A stretch of 64,000 nucleotides of DNA from Trichosporon coremiiforme (lineage: Eukaryota > Basidiomycota > Tremellomycetes > Trichosporonales > Trichosporonaceae): NCBI GenBank assembly GCA_039545355.1, contig BCJJ01000016.1, positions 434,001 through 498,000 of the forward strand. Direction: 5' to 3'. Positions 10,152-21,345 of the stretch are shown in pieces. Position 1 is the stretch's first letter. Every line of letters begins with the position of its first letter. The notes under the pieces are model-generated. The model ran no database searches. It was given only the letters and a program-made list of their open reading frames with translations, and was not told the DNA's origin. The position numbers and the translations under genes are program-made.

Positions 10152-12963
10152 ATGGGGAAGCCGTCAAAGAAGGCTCTCGGAAAGCGCAAGGCGCCTCCTG
10201 CGCCTGAGAAAAGCGTGAGCTCGTCAAGTTCCTTACGACAGCTGACGACCAGTCGAACAAGAAGGCGAAGGCTCAGCCGGAGCGCGAGGTCGGACCGACA
10301 GGCAAGCCAAAGCGTCGCCCCGACCAGCCGAAGAAGGTAAAGCTGCGCGACCAGAAGTTTATCCCTGTTCCGAAGACGGAGTTTGCCTCGGACGATGAAG
10401 AGGACCTGATGGACCTCGGCGAAGACGACGAGCTCGACATTGGTCAGGCTGGAGGATTTGCGTCTGGACTGGACCGGAATGCTCTGTCAAGGTGAGCTTT
10501 GAATGGCGATCCGCGAGCTGACAGAACAGAACAACAAAGGAGACGAAGCGCATCCACGCCAGCGAGAAGGCGCGCGAGACGTTCCCGGAGAAGAAGAAGA
10601 AGCGGGAGCCGTCACCGGAATCGGCTTCGGATATCTCGGACTACGACTTTGACTCGGATATCAGCCTGTCGAGCGACGAGGAAGGTGGCGAGCCGCTGCC
10701 TTCTGGCTCCGACCTCGGCGACTCGGACCTGGGCTCTGATTTTGACAGCGACGAGGACGATGACGACGATGAGGGATCCGACGACGGCTCTCTCGGATCT
10801 GACGACGAGGACGCTTTCGCCGCCGAGTACGACGCCCTCAGCGAGGACAGCGACGACGAGTCCGAGGACGAGCAGCCGAAACAGAAGAAGAAGAAGAAGA
10901 GAAAGGACGAGGAGGCCGAGTACGAGACTGCGGGTCGTGCGCGGTGGGCAGAGCCCGAGTCTGACGAGGACAAGGACCACGCCGAGGTCGGCCGACTGCC
11001 GATCAAGCTGCCGACGGGAGAGGTCCAGCTCGTGGAGGGAACGACGAAGATTGCCCTTCCGCCACCGAAGAAGCCGGCCCAGCAGCCCAAGAAGGTGCAG
11101 CCAGAGTCCGAGGACGAGAGCGACGATGCCAGCGATGTCGATGAGGCGGCCGCTCACCTCGCCGCGCAGCCGGGACGTTTCGGACGCATGAACATTGCCG
11201 AGATCGTTGCCGCCAAGGGATGGAAGAACGTGCAGAAGCTGGCGGCCGCGAAGGAGCAGCTCGCCCAGACGGGAGCGGAGATTCTGGGTGGTGGCGAGCT
11301 CGTCGACGTTGCGCCGACGATTACTCGCCTCGCGACCTTTGCGCTTGCCGAGGTGCAGTCGCCGGACGATGACGGCAAGATGCTCCCCGTTCCGGCTTCC
11401 ATCCGTGCCACGGCATTCCTGTCGGAGCTTGCAGTGTTCAAGGACCTAATCCCCGGATACCGTATTCGTCAGCTTACCGCCCAGGAGGAGGCGGAGAAGG
11501 TGCGCGACGAGGTCCGAAGAATGCGTGAGGGCGAAAAGGCTCTGGTGCGCAACTACAAGACCTACCTGAAGGCGCTCGAGGTCGAGGTCAAGGGCAAGAC
11601 GCCGCTCGGCAAGGTCGCGCTCAGGTGTTTGTGCGAGCTGCTGACGGCCGTTCCGCACTTCAACTTCTCGGAAAACATTATGGGTGTGCTTGTCGGCCGC
11701 ATCGGAAGGCGATCATGGGACGACGACAGCGAGCTCATTCTGAACACGTTCGTGAGCGTGTTCCACGCCGATCTGGCCGCGACGTACTCGCAGGCGCTCG
11801 TCAAGCTCATCGCACGAATGATCAAGGAGCGCAAGTTCCAGGTCCACCCGAACGTGCTCAGCTGCATGCTGCACCTGCGTCTGCGCACGGAGCTGACGCA
11901 CATGCGGGCCAACAAGAAGGACAGGATGCGCAAGGGCAAGTTTGACAAGCGCAAGGGCAAGGGCAAGGACAAGGACGAGGGCCCCAAGTTCAAGTCTGAG
12001 ATTCGCAAGAAGTGGCAGACGAAGAACCAGCGCAAGCGCGAGAAGGAGCTCAAGGAGGTTGAGAAGGAGATGGCTGAGGCCGAGGCCGAGGTCGACCAGG
12101 AGGAGCGCGAGCAGATCCAGACTGAGACGCTCAAGAACCTCTTCGTGCTCTACTTCTCCATCCTCAAGAACCCGGGACGCAGCCCGCTGCTCCCCGCCGC
12201 TCTCGAGGGTATCTCGCACTTCTCGCACCTCATCAACGTCGACTTCTTCCGGGATCTGCTCACGGTCATTCGCAGAATTATCGCCGACCGCAAGGCCGAC
12301 GATGAGGAGGACGAGGAGCTCGACCCCGTCGGCGCGTCGCAGCGTATCCGTATCCGCATGCTCGGTATCGTTACCGCCTTTGAGCTGCTCAGCGGACAGG
12401 GAGAGGCGCTCAACATCGACCTGGGCGACTTCGTGACCGAGCTCTTTGTCTTGCTCCGTCCCCTCTCCCTCGACACGGGCATCGAGGACCCGCCGCTGAT
12501 GACTGAGGCGACCGCGATTGCTGCCGCCAAGCAGGCGCAGAGCAAGGCCAAGAAGTTTGAGCGTGCCCCGACGCACACGCTCTCGACCTCTGGTCTCCTC
12601 TTCCGCTGTTTGGAGGCCATCTTCTTCCCGCGGCTGTTCGCCTCGACGGCTTCCGCACCGCCACTCCGTGCCGCCGCGTTCGCGAAGCGCCTCGTCGAGT
12701 GCGCCCTCTTCTTCCCGCCCGGCACGGCCAGGGAGGCCATCCAGTTCGTACGCCGCCTGAGCGCCAAGGAGCCCAAGCTCGCCAACCTCCTCGACACCGA
12801 GGAGCGCATGTTTGACGGCGTGTACAGGCCCGAAATGGACGACCCCCAGCTCACCAACCCCTACACCACCTCGCTGTACGAGCTTGACGAGCTCGCTGAC
12901 CACCACTGGGACAACAAGGTCAAGACCGAGACGCGCAAGCTCCGCGACGCCAACTTCGTTTAG
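10152..12963 (+). CDS. NOC3: Nucleolar complex-associated protein 3 (Noc3)
   Basis: Three exons: 10152-10214, 10253 to about 10491, and about 10530-12963. The last acceptor is chosen to continue as SRTTKETKRIHASEK. The N-terminal 300 residues are Lys-rich and then very acidic (runs of D/E and S), with the KKKKKRK basic patch typical of nucleolar proteins. Then come the NOC3 N-terminal block (FGRMNIAEIVAAKGWKN; VPASIRATAFLSELAVFKDLIPGYRIR; RNYKTYLKALE) and the CBF/NOC helical repeat region (RCLCELLTAVPHFNF, LFVLYFSILKNP, FFRDLLTVIRRI). A basic helix KKDRMRKGKFDKRKGKGK sits between. Known roles: pre-60S maturation and intranuclear transport with Noc2, and pre-replicative complex loading in yeast. 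The family match is unambiguous. Confidence 0.94.
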
Positions 12964-13322
12964 AATTTTTAGAGACGGGCATCATGCATAACTGTTGTTC
13001 AATATGCAATCATTGACAGAACGTAGCTGCTTGGAAAACGGTTGAATCCGTCCATGGGCCAACGTGGCTCCGCAGCGGGCAATGTGTTGCGTCAGAGGGC
13101 CAATAGCATGGACAGCATAAGTGCGCGGAGTCCGTCGCATTTGTCGCACTATACAGTGGCGTGGGTGGCGTCCGTCCCACGCCAGCCGTCAGTGTTTACA
13201 TCATCGAATTGAAGACCGACCCTGCCCCCCTTGTGGAAATTCACGCTACTAAGCAACCGGGCTGCCTGGAATGATGCACTGTGGAGCTGAGAGGAAACTG
13301 ACATACAACTGGTCTGAGACGC
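12964..13322. other. Convergent 3' intergenic region
   Basis: About 360 bp between the stops of NOC3 and the convergent small membrane gene. It holds 3' untranslated sequence. I see no ORF of interest, repeat or RNA gene. Confidence 0.4.
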
Positions 13323-13717
13323 CTATGATACACTGTTGAGACAATCAGGTGAGGAGTTGATGCTCACGCGAGGGATGCTTTCTCTCGGTATTCCGAAGGA
13401 GCCTCAGAGTGGAACTGTTGCCGCAAGTAGCCTGGAGAATTAGCGGCGAGTATGGGGCTAGACTCACGGACTCGCCAGACGACGAGCGTCACAAGAGTGA
13501 TCTCGACGAGACAAAGAAGCGCAATGATGACCTTGCCCGCTGGCGTAGCCTGTACTTCGGCGCACCACGCATTGAAAACCGAGAAGCGTGCCTCGAGGGC
13601 GGGGGCGAGGGTGGCCCAAATGGCTGCGATGGAGCCGAAGGATGGCGAGAACGACGCTGATACGGAGCCGAAGGCTGAAGGTGTGAGTGAGTTGGGCGCA
13701 AATGTAGGCATGTCCAT
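13323..13717 (-). CDS. Small single-pass membrane protein, unknown
   Basis: The first exon encodes about 116 residues from ATG 13717: a Ser/Phe/Ala-rich N-terminus (FGSVSASFSPSFGS), a helix with a Cys (FNAWCAEVQ), and one clear transmembrane segment (VIIALLCLVEITLVTLVVW) followed by an Arg. After the membrane segment about 30 residues remain (GYLRQQFHSEAPSEYREKASLA). The frame stops at TGA 13364, but that TGA overlaps a perfect donor (GTGAGC); splicing to an acceptor about 34 nt on adds only VS and a TAG at 13323. Both versions end at nearly the same place. I do not recognise a family. Topology suggests a tail facing the cytosol by the positive-inside rule. It is convergent with NOC3. Confidence 0.5.
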
Positions 13718-14178
13718 TATGAGACATGGAGAGGAAGAATGAAAGCAAGCCTGGGAATGATGACCTTGCCCTAACCCCGTGGCTACTATGAGTCACGAGC
13801 CTGGCCCAGCCACATTAGCGATGTCGAGATGATGTATGCCGTGCCCATGTTCAAATCATTGGCCGTTCCCCCTTCACTCGTCCAAATCTTCTCTGGATCT
13901 CTTCCCAATACTGTGAGCTCTTTCCAAGTTCCATATTCTCCACCTGCATCGTCGATTCTGCGTTCGCCCGTTGCAGTCGAGTCGCCGCATGTGGCCGTCG
14001 CAGTGGAGTTGTAGCCTCGGTGGTGCGGCATCTAGCAGCCGCCGAGGGTGACATGGGTCAGGGCACTGCCATGTGGTTATTTAAGCTGTCCCACGGACGT
14101 TCAATCACGCTTGAGCCGGAGCGATAGTTTCTCACGGTCACTACAGTGATATCACCTCTCACCAAGTGGGGTCTCCCA

Positions 14179-14190
14179 CGATCGCGATCG
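14179..14190. repeat. Perfect 12-bp palindrome CGATCGCGATCG
   Basis: The sequence CGATCGCGATCG reads the same on both strands. It could be a binding site for a dimeric factor or chance in GC-rich DNA. Confidence 0.5.
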
Positions 14191-15668
14191 GGTTGCAGGT
14201 CCCAAATCCAACCTCTTCATCGAGGTCGAGAACGTCGAGGCGAGGTGGAGAAAAGCTCGATCACATCACATGGCCCGACATCGGGATGTCGTGCTGCCAG
14301 GGCACAAGCACCTGCGCGGCTGTTCCCAAGGTCGCCAAGATTACTAGAGCCCACATGCCTGTCCTCGTGTGTGCGCGTGAGTTGAACCTGACGGACCCGA
14401 GGACATGTGCCGCGCGGCAGTGGCCTGTGCTTCCTGGCAAACCCTCTGCGGTCGACGGCTTGCCAAGACTGGTCGCTTAGGTTGAGCGGACGACTCCAGG
14501 GGTGCGCTTCGAAGTCTGGAGGGGCTCTGTCGTGGTCCTCTTTAAGTGAGCACCAGGCTGTGGACATGTCAGTATCAATAGCGTTCTGTCCCAGGCGCTG
14601 CGCTCAGTATAATCAGAAGCTCGAACAAGCGTGAATCTACGCACAGCATGCAGTGCGGGGCTGATGCAAGCGTCAAGACGCAGGCCGTCCGGCGTCTCGG
14701 CGTTCGCTGCGGTCGACTCCGTTTTCTGCGCCTCCCAGGGTCGAGGTTGTTGCCCCCTGGGGCCATGGGGAATTTTGGGGTCCCTCCTTTCGATCCATAA
14801 TCGTTCCTCCCGTCCCTATCTCGGACATGTTCTCGACACCCCTTACTCAAGGTCCGAAGGATGGGACCCTAGTGTGCTACTACCCAGTAATGAGAGAGCA
14901 CCAACGCCGCCCAGCCTGCTCAACGAGGCTGACACACCGTGACACCCCTCGTTCTGCACGTCTGAGATATTGTTTGTCGTGCAACCAGGGAAGAACAAGC
15001 CGGGAGAAGCCTTAGCGTTCCAGTGCTTGTCCGCAGGCAGTGGCCCCAGCGCGCCCCGCACCCCCAAGTTTAGCACTAGCAGAGCCTGGCGTGCTCTGGC
15101 TGCGGCCAAGTCCACCTCGATCTGACGTCCAAAGCGAGCAGCGATCGAGGGAAAAGGTGAAGCAATCAACGATTTCTCATGGTTGACAAGCTGCGCGGCA
15201 CGTCTGAAGAGTGTTTGAAGGTAGGTTGCTGGGAAACAGTCCAACCGGCGGTCGGGGGAAGGTGGGGGTTGCGCGTGGGGGAACTAACTGGGCGTGAAAT
15301 GCCCCAACGTCGTCTAGAGTGACAAGTGAGGTGACGACAACGGCACGATGGCGCCGAAACCCCAGCATTCTATAGCTATGCTTGTCGTCCGTAGCTGTGT
15401 TGAACGCCCTTGACGGAGGCGTTATCGCGCCTTCTCTCAGTGCTCTGCCACTCTGCCCATCACGCAGGCGGTGATCAGAGATAGCACAGACCTCAGCCGC
15501 GTCGCGAGCATCGAAGCGTCACAGCACACGCACGCTTGCGCGAGTCTTTGCGCAGAGCATGACAATCGTGTTATCGAATTGGGAACTGGGTATCGTCATG
15601 TTTTCCTCGTCTGCGCTGCGATTGGAGTGCCTTTCCGCTGGAACGCTGCTGCCGCTGTTTAAGCTCGT

Positions 15669-16245
15669 CAGGCCTGCATCAGGCCTGTCCTAGGGTACAG
15701 TCATCTGACCCGTCGACGGCATTCATGAAACCATGTGCAGGCATGTGACGGCCCTGTCCGCTGCTCCTTCCCTTGCGTCGAGTCGATAAGGAACGCGCGA
15801 ATTGTGTGCGCCAAGAGGTGATGTCGTTTGTCAGGCTGGGCTAGGCTCGTGTGCAGTCGCGTCAATCGCACAATCTGGAAATCACTCATCCCTCTGCCGG
15901 GGCAAGAGCCAAGGTCTGTAGCAGGCTCACGCGATTTGCGCGAATTTCAGAGAGATTGCAGCGGCTTATCCTGCCTCGTCCGACGGGCCAAGAGGATGAG
16001 ACTTAGGCGACTAGGCGACACGCCCAAGGGTCTCCGGTTCGAGGCACGACCGTGGCCTGCGGATGGCATGGGAATCCGGCGGTGCAGGGTCGCTTCAGCC
16101 CATTTGAACGCAGGATACGCCGCGCGCCGAACCCGGGGCACACCGGGGGTCCCCGCCGCCCCGGATCCCGGAGCTTCCTGGAGCATCCCCTTAGATAGGA
16201 ACTTTATGGGGTGCGTGAGGGGGCAGGCCTGACTGTCAGGCCTGC
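15669..16245. repeat. Paired CAGGCCTG palindromes, possible ends of a small element
   Basis: CAGGCCTG occurs at 15669-15676 and 15680-15687 (3 bp apart), and again at 16224-16231 and 16237-16244 (5 bp apart). The right pair sits inside a perfect 23-bp palindrome at 16223-16245 (11-bp arms, 1-bp centre). Each pair is followed closely by a CTAG-type sequence. The spacing of about 560 bp between pairs resembles the ends of a small non-autonomous element, but I see no target-site duplication and no ORF with transposase features. Confidence 0.35.
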
Positions 16246-16511
16246 TCTAGTCTAGGGCGAAGGCGAGCGCGTCGAACGGCAGAGGGTTCTCCGCATGAGT
16301 GGAGGCGCATCAGACGAGAGCAAGACATCGCGGCGGGTCCGCCGTGCGCTGTCTCGCACAGCTGTTTCTTTTCTGGTGTTCCAGTGACGCGGCGGCGCCA
16401 GTGCGCGGCCCGAGCGCCTTTCACCCGCCGCTTCTGCCTGTCTGAACCCCCACTTCTGTTCAGGACGCGTGTGTCGCGCAAGACGCACATGACCTCTGAT
16501 ACGAGATATCA

Positions 16512-16518
16512 TATATAG
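16512..16518 (+). promoter_or_regulatory. TATA box TATATAG
   Basis: TATATAG lies about 118 bp before the ATG at 16636, followed by a CT-rich leader (TCTCAACCCTCATCTCTC). The arrangement is typical of a strongly or inducibly expressed fungal gene; most other genes in the window lack a clear TATA. Confidence 0.6.
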
Positions 16519-16635
16519 ATAACCTTGTCGGAGCGTGTCTCAACCCTCATCTCTCGACGCCTTCCGACCCTCATTCGCCTCTCGTTTCGCTTGACCAGCT
16601 GCAAAGACGCCACTAGACTTTGACCCACCACCATC

Positions 16636-17016
16636 ATGCTCTCATCCAAGACTCGCACGTACTCTAGCACTTCGTCCAGCTCGGTGTCCTCGGCCAGCTC
16701 CCGCGCCGATGATCTCTACGACCGTCTGCTGATCAAGGTGAGTCCCCTCCACTGATTACCAGCGCTGACTCTACAGCCCACAGCCACCGTTGACGTTTGG
16801 TCAGCCGGAAATCTCCGCATCAACGGCCGCGACCAGTCCCTGCCCGCTGCCGAGGCGGAGGAGCTCCTCGCCACTCTGAAGCAGGACAGCAGGGTAAGTC
16901 TTCGGGAAAAGACTACAGCTGACAGCCAGTTCGAGATGCTCGCCTTTGTCGACTTTGACGGAGAGGACTGGAAGGCCTCCTACCGCCTTGCGCCGCCCAC
17001 GCCACCCGCCCAATAA
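16636..17016 (+). CDS. Small uncharacterised protein, TATA-driven
   Basis: Three exons (16636-16737, 16777-16893, 16930-17016) join in frame to 101 residues. The first 25 residues are almost only Ser/Thr (TYSSTSSSSVSSASS). The rest looks like a small alpha/beta domain: DLYDRLLIKPTATVDVW, LRINGRDQSLPAAEAEELLATL, then FEMLAFVDFDGEDW. There is no signal peptide or membrane segment, so it is probably cytosolic. The splice sites are good and the ATG context (ATCATGC) follows a TATA box and a CT-rich leader, so the gene is likely well expressed, perhaps under stress. I do not recognise the family. It is convergent with PEX12. Confidence 0.7.
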
Positions 17017-17194
17017 GCGGCTCGCCACAGCTAGGCATCGTCAAAGCTGAGCGCAACCGCAACTCCACCCTCGCACTTCACCACACTTGGGCTCTTTCAT
17101 GTCTCTCACGCATCACCGTTGTAGATCTACCGCTATATGCCAATGTGTTTTTACATCCCCATCTATATGAGAATACTTAACGAACGTGATAACA

Positions 17195-18397
17195 TCATAC
17201 GAGGACTCGCCTCAGGTCGCTCTGGTTGACGGCGACACCAGTGATTGGGCAGCGGTTCTTGCCGGCCTCACCGAGCTCGCCCTCGCCACTAATCGCGTCC
17301 CACCCACAGCGCCAGCAGACGACCCAGCCGCTGGGGAGAATGGCCGGGTTCTGCCACTTGCCCTTGCATATGGGGCAGTGGCCAAACTCCTTGGCATCAA
17401 TCTGGTAGGTCTGTTCTGAAGCGTCGGCCTTGAGTTCCTGCTTCTCATCCTCGGGAGAGTGCGGCGGGGTGAGGAGACCACTTGACGGCAGAATAGGAAG
17501 CGGTCGCGGCGGCAACACTGAAGTGTGCAGGGACTGTTCTTCGCTCTTGCTTGCAGCAGGGAGCGAGCGCGGAGACGTGGGCGAGTACCACCACTGAGCA
17601 AACTTGAGAGTGAGCAGGAGTGGCGGCAGCAGCGGCGGCAGCTTTGAGAGGAAGGACTGGGTACTCGAAGGCGGCGCATCGTCAATTGCGCGCTCGATCC
17701 GTACACCGAGCCATCGGTGCCACGGGCGGAAGAACTCGGTCTTCTCAAACAAGTACGCGACGTCGTAGGCGAGCAGCGTGGTCTCGAACGCCGTGACCGC
17801 CGTCGGATATACCTTCAAAAAGATCTTTTGCCCGATTGTTAGCGGCGGGCCCTGGTCGGCAAGAGACAGCTCGGGGTCGGTTTGCGTCGACCACCGGTCG
17901 TAAAAGTCGTCTAACCGTGCACGGACATATGGCAGGCCTACGAGCACGAGCAGCATGCCCCACCGTTGCCGGTTTGAAAGTCGCGCGGGCTGTTGCGCAT
18001 GAATTGAGCCTAGGCGTGGAGTGTGCACTCGGGTGGGGGCAAGTTTGAGCTGATAGAAGTGCTCGGAAAGTGAGGCGTCTGCATGTCAGTTTGCGAGGAG
18101 GGGCAACGTAACTCACCATGCTTCCAGAGGTGGTGCTTTTCCAGCAGAAGCAGCACCAGAGCAAACGCCTCCTCATGTCTATTCACTATGCGGAGGAAAT
18201 AGCGAGGGTAGTGTTGAGCTAGATACTGGCCGCGTCAGCTTCCTCTGGTCACCGCAGCTGCTCACCGTCAAGACATATCGGAAAATGGGATGCAGCACGG
18301 TCCGCAGCTGCTCTTGGGGAATGAGCTCGACGAGGTGCGGCCTGTACGGCGACTCTGAGGGCCCCGCCTCTGGGAACACGGGCGTTGCGTGCGACAT
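17195..18397 (-). CDS. PEX12: Peroxin-12, RING subunit of the peroxisomal ubiquitin ligase
   Basis: Three exons; the first starts MSHATPVFPEAGPSESPYRP at 18397 and ends near 18268, the second carries PRYFLRIVNRHEEAFALVLLLLE, and the third runs from about 18090 to TGA at 17195. The N-terminal motif (RPHLVELIPQEQLRTVLHPIFRY) and helical membrane region (GQKIFLKVYPTAVTAFETTLLAYDVAYLFE) are typical of Pex12. The C-terminal degenerate RING reads CPICKGKWQNPA, then CWRC and RCPITG, with fewer zinc ligands than a full RING, as known for Pex12. In the family it forms the Pex2-Pex10-Pex12 ligase that ubiquitinates Pex5 for receptor recycling. Length, about 370-380 residues, is usual. It is divergent from URA3 and convergent with the small gene at 16636. 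Confidence 0.92.
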
Positions 18398-18402
18398 GGT
18401 GA

Positions 18403-18454
18403 ATGGAGATGTTGTTGAGAGCTGCCCAATGGAGATGTTGTTGAGAGCTGCCCA
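18403..18454. repeat. Perfect 26-bp tandem duplication
   Basis: A 26-bp unit starting ATGGAGATGTTGTTGAGAGC is repeated twice without a mismatch (18403-18428, 18429-18454). It lies just upstream of the PEX12 ATG on its strand, so it sits in the PEX12 leader and in the promoter shared with URA3. A perfect copy suggests a recent event. Confidence 0.9.
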
Positions 18455-18650
18455 CTGGCGTATCCCGGTAATACAGCGAGCACTGTGCCGAATTCGGTCT
18501 CCAGCGAGAGTTCCCACGGTTGCAACTTGCGGCGGCGCGCCTCCACTCTGTACCGATTCGAGATTTCTGAATTCCCCGCCGATAAGAAAATCTCGTCAGT
18601 TCCAACTCCCCGCTGAAACTGGCCACCTGCACTCTCGTCGAAAAGCAACC

Positions 18651-19475
18651 ATGGTCTACCCCACCACCGTGAAGACGTACCTCGAGCGCGCGGCGGCGCA
18701 CCCGAACGCTGCGGCGCGCAAGCTCCTCGAGATCATGGACCGCAAGAAGACGAACCTCTGTGTCTCAGTCGATGTCACGACTAGCGCCGAGGTGCTCGAG
18801 GTTGTGCGCAACGTCGCCCCCGCCGTGTGCATGGTAAAGACGCACATCGACATCATCTCCGACTTCACCCCTGCTCTGACCGAGGAGCTTGCCAAGCTCG
18901 CGGACGAGTTTGACTTTGTCATCTTCGAGGACCGCAAGTTCGCCGACATTGGCAACACCGTCGCCCTCCAGTACTCGTCCGGCGTCCACAAGATCGCCGA
19001 CTGGTCCCACATCACCAATGCCCACCCCCTTCCCGGGCCCGGCATCATCTCTGGTCTTGGCACCGTTGGCAAACCCAAGGGCCGCGCCCTCCTTCTCCTC
19101 GCCGAGATGAGCAGCAAGGGCAACCTCGCCACTGGCGAGTACACCAAGAACGCCGTCCAGATGGCCCGCGACGCTGGCCGCGACTGGGTCGTCGGTTTCA
19201 TCGCCATGGGCCGTGTGGACGCTGAGAGCGACCCCGAGGGCAAGGAGGACTTCCTCATCCTCACCCCCGGCGTCGGCCTCGTCGCCAAGGGCGACAAGCT
19301 CGGCCAGCAGTACCGTACCCCCCGCGAGGTCGTCTACGACTCTGGATGCGATGTCATCATCGTCGGCCGTGGCATCTACGGCGTCCAGGGTGGACGTGAG
19401 GCCATCCTGGCCGAGGCTGAAAAGTATCGCGAGGAGGGCTGGAAGGCCTACGAGGAGCGCCTCACCCGTGCTTAG
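18651..19475 (+). CDS. URA3: Orotidine 5'-phosphate decarboxylase
   Basis: A single exon of 274 residues. It catalyses the last step of UMP synthesis, orotidine monophosphate to UMP plus CO2, in the cytosol. The signature DFVIFEDRKFADIGNT is present, with the catalytic Lys in DRKFAD and the nearby Asp. VCMVKTHIDII and WSHITNAHPLPGPGII match the phosphate and loop regions. LTPGVGLVAKGDKLGQQYRTP and DVIIVGRGIYG form the phosphate-binding end of the barrel. An upstream in-frame extension exists from 18285 but does not look like URA3; the chosen ATG has a good context (ACCATGG) and gives the usual family length. URA3/URA5 loci in Tremellomycetes are the target of 5-FOA selection. No intron is needed, unlike most neighbours. 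Confidence 0.97.
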   Translation: MVYPTTVKTYLERAAAHPNAAARKLLEIMDRKKTNLCVSVDVTTSAEVLEVVRNVAPAVCMVKTHIDIISDFTPALTEELAKLADEFDFVIFEDRKFADIGNTVALQYSSGVHKIADWSHITNAHPLPGPGIISGLGTVGKPKGRALLLLAEMSSKGNLATGEYTKNAVQMARDAGRDWVVGFIAMGRVDAESDPEGKEDFLILTPGVGLVAKGDKLGQQYRTPREVVYDSGCDVIIVGRGIYGVQGGREAILAEAEKYREEGWKAYEERLTRA

Positions 19476-19603
19476 GTTGTAGAGCATTAGTGTATGAATA
19501 AAAAAGGGTTAGCATAGATCGCGACACGGGAATCTAGGAAACAGGAATGTCACTTTGTAATGATACATGCAGTTGCGAGGGTGTGATGAAGCTTCTAGTA
19601 TGA

Positions 19604-21345
19604 TTAGTCCGAGTCGATCTCAATGACGTCGTCGTCGTCGCTGTAGGCGGTGTCGTCGAACATGAAGTCGGTCTCGTCCATCATTGTAGCGTCGATGACG
19701 TCCTGCTCCGTCTGCTTGGGCGGTGACGGAGGACGGGTGGGCTCGGGTGCAGGAGAGGCAGCAGCGCGTTTCGGGGCCCGCCCAGACAGAGTCTGCCCAC
19801 TGCCCAGGTTCGCCCATGGGTCCGCCTTCTCCTCCTTGGCTGGCTCACCAGCAGCCGGCGCTAGCGTTGACGAAGATGGAGCATTGCGGCGTAGAGAGTT
19901 GCCCTCTCCCTGGAACGACTGGGGCGGAGCAGGCGCCTCATCCTTCTTCTTGACCTTGGACTTGTCAAACGGAACATACTTGTATCCAAAGAAGAACTTG
20001 CCCTCTGGGAGGACCAAGGCCGCCGGGACCTTGCGGTCGTCATTCAGCGAGTCGGATGTGATGATGCGAGGTCCACTGGAAAAGTCAGCATCTCCCTGTG
20101 TCAAAGAGCTCACGTGAATCGGTTGATCTTGCTGTTGGGATCGACCTCCTCGATCTTCTTCGCGAGACCCTTGCCACGAATGCGCTTGCCGCTCAGGCTC
20201 TGTCCGACACCAGTGAAGCTCTCGAGAGGTCCATCTCCAGATCCCTGAGTCCTGATCGACATGGAAGACACGGGGCGCGAAGGGTCAACCGATGTCGTCT
20301 CTCCGACATCAATCTTCAGCTTGTCCGCCATGGTCGGGGTGGGCGCTGGTGCCTTGCGCTCCGGTTCAACGTATCCTACGGGAGTCGCAAAGTCGACCTC
20401 GAGATCGGTGTCAATGATGGAGATACCGGTGCCCTCCGGGGTGGTTTCCATGATCAAAAACTCGAAGACGAGCGAGTTGTAGGTAATCTCGATAATGTCC
20501 CCCTTGGTGAGAGCCGAGTAATAACGAAGCGCCGACTCAAGACTGAACGTCAGCTGAAGCGCCTTCCTCCAACACGTACACAGCCTTGGCATCAGCAACC
20601 TCGAGGAAGTCCACGGATTGCGCCTGGATCTTGACCATTTTGCCTTTTGGCAGAACCGCTCCGGTCAAGCGGACTGGGTCGCCTTCGTTCAGGTTCAGCT
20701 TCTTCATCATCTGACGGTCAGCACATGTGAAGTAAGAGTAAATGAACTCACCCATGCAGGGAGATGGACGATGCCTTCCTCGGCAATGAACTCGAGGACA
20801 CCGGCATACGTCTGATTCTCGGTGGGGTTTCGCGGATTCCTCAAGTGGAAGGTCCAAGGGCTATCGATATCGAGTGAGGCTATACTATCAGCTACCCAGT
20901 TTGGGTGAAGGACAGCGCAATCACTCACTGAGCTTGATGAGGGCAGAGGGTGGCATAATGACTATGCATGTCAGCAGAAAGCTCTGAATAATGAGGTTCT
21001 ACTTACTCTTGCCTCCGTACATGAGCTCCGGACGCTCATGGCCGTGCTGCATAGTCGCCACCGAGTACGCCTTAAAGTAATCATCGTAGGACCTTAGATC
21101 AGTAAACGTACAGCTTTCAGCAAGCTACGCACGAGGCAGATGGCGTCGCTCCAAACCTGCCGCCACCTAGCAGCTGAGAGAAGAAGCTGGGAGCCTGCGG
21201 GAGAGGCGCAGTGAATTCCTCTGTGCTGTCAGTACTACTATTCACGATGAGGCAACGCAGCAACGCGCGTCGAGATTGACAACAGCTCGTAGCTAGGACC
21301 GAAAAGCTGATACTCACCGTCGTCGTCGTCGTACCCGTGATTCAT
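19604..21345 (-). CDS. UFD1: Ubiquitin fusion degradation protein 1 (Cdc48 cofactor)
   Basis: About six exons. The start is MNHGYDDDD at 21345, followed by an exon with SFFSQLLGGGRFGA and one with HGHERPELMYGGKIIMPPSAL, which is the UFD1 signature (YGGKIIMPPSAL). Then LVHLPAWMMKKL-type sequence, VRLTGAVLPKGKMVKIQAQS and the second beta-barrel part (YYSALTKGDIIEITYN, VGYVEPER) follow. In known homologs Ufd1-Npl4 binds polyubiquitinated clients for Cdc48/p97 in ERAD and proteasomal degradation. The C-terminal half includes a Cdc48-binding SHP-like region (GSGQTLSGRAPKR; FFFGYKYVPF earlier) and ends in an acidic tail (DDDDVIEIDSD). The acidic tail is longer than in yeast. Convergent with URA3, 128 bp apart. 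Confidence 0.93.

Larger units (their letters stand above)
13718..16635. other. Gene-poor 2.9 kb stretch
   Basis: I can support no gene here. Open frames (for example 14843-15244 on the - strand, 133 codons, and 13786-14031 on the - strand, 81 codons) have no recognisable domain or good splice context. The stretch contains a perfect 12-bp palindrome (14179-14190), a cluster of CAGGCCTG motifs (15669-16244) and, at its right end, the TATA box and CT-rich leader of the next gene. Confidence 0.5.

Noticed and set aside
13786..14054. Two overlapping small open frames on the - strand upstream of the small membrane gene
   Set aside because: No domain, and no consistent splice path joins them to the membrane gene.
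14843..15244. 133-codon open frame on the - strand
   Set aside because: No domain or homolog recognised and no leader or TATA box near its start.
16030..16045. GGTTCGA B-box-like sequence
   Set aside because: No matching A box or cloverleaf within 90 bases.
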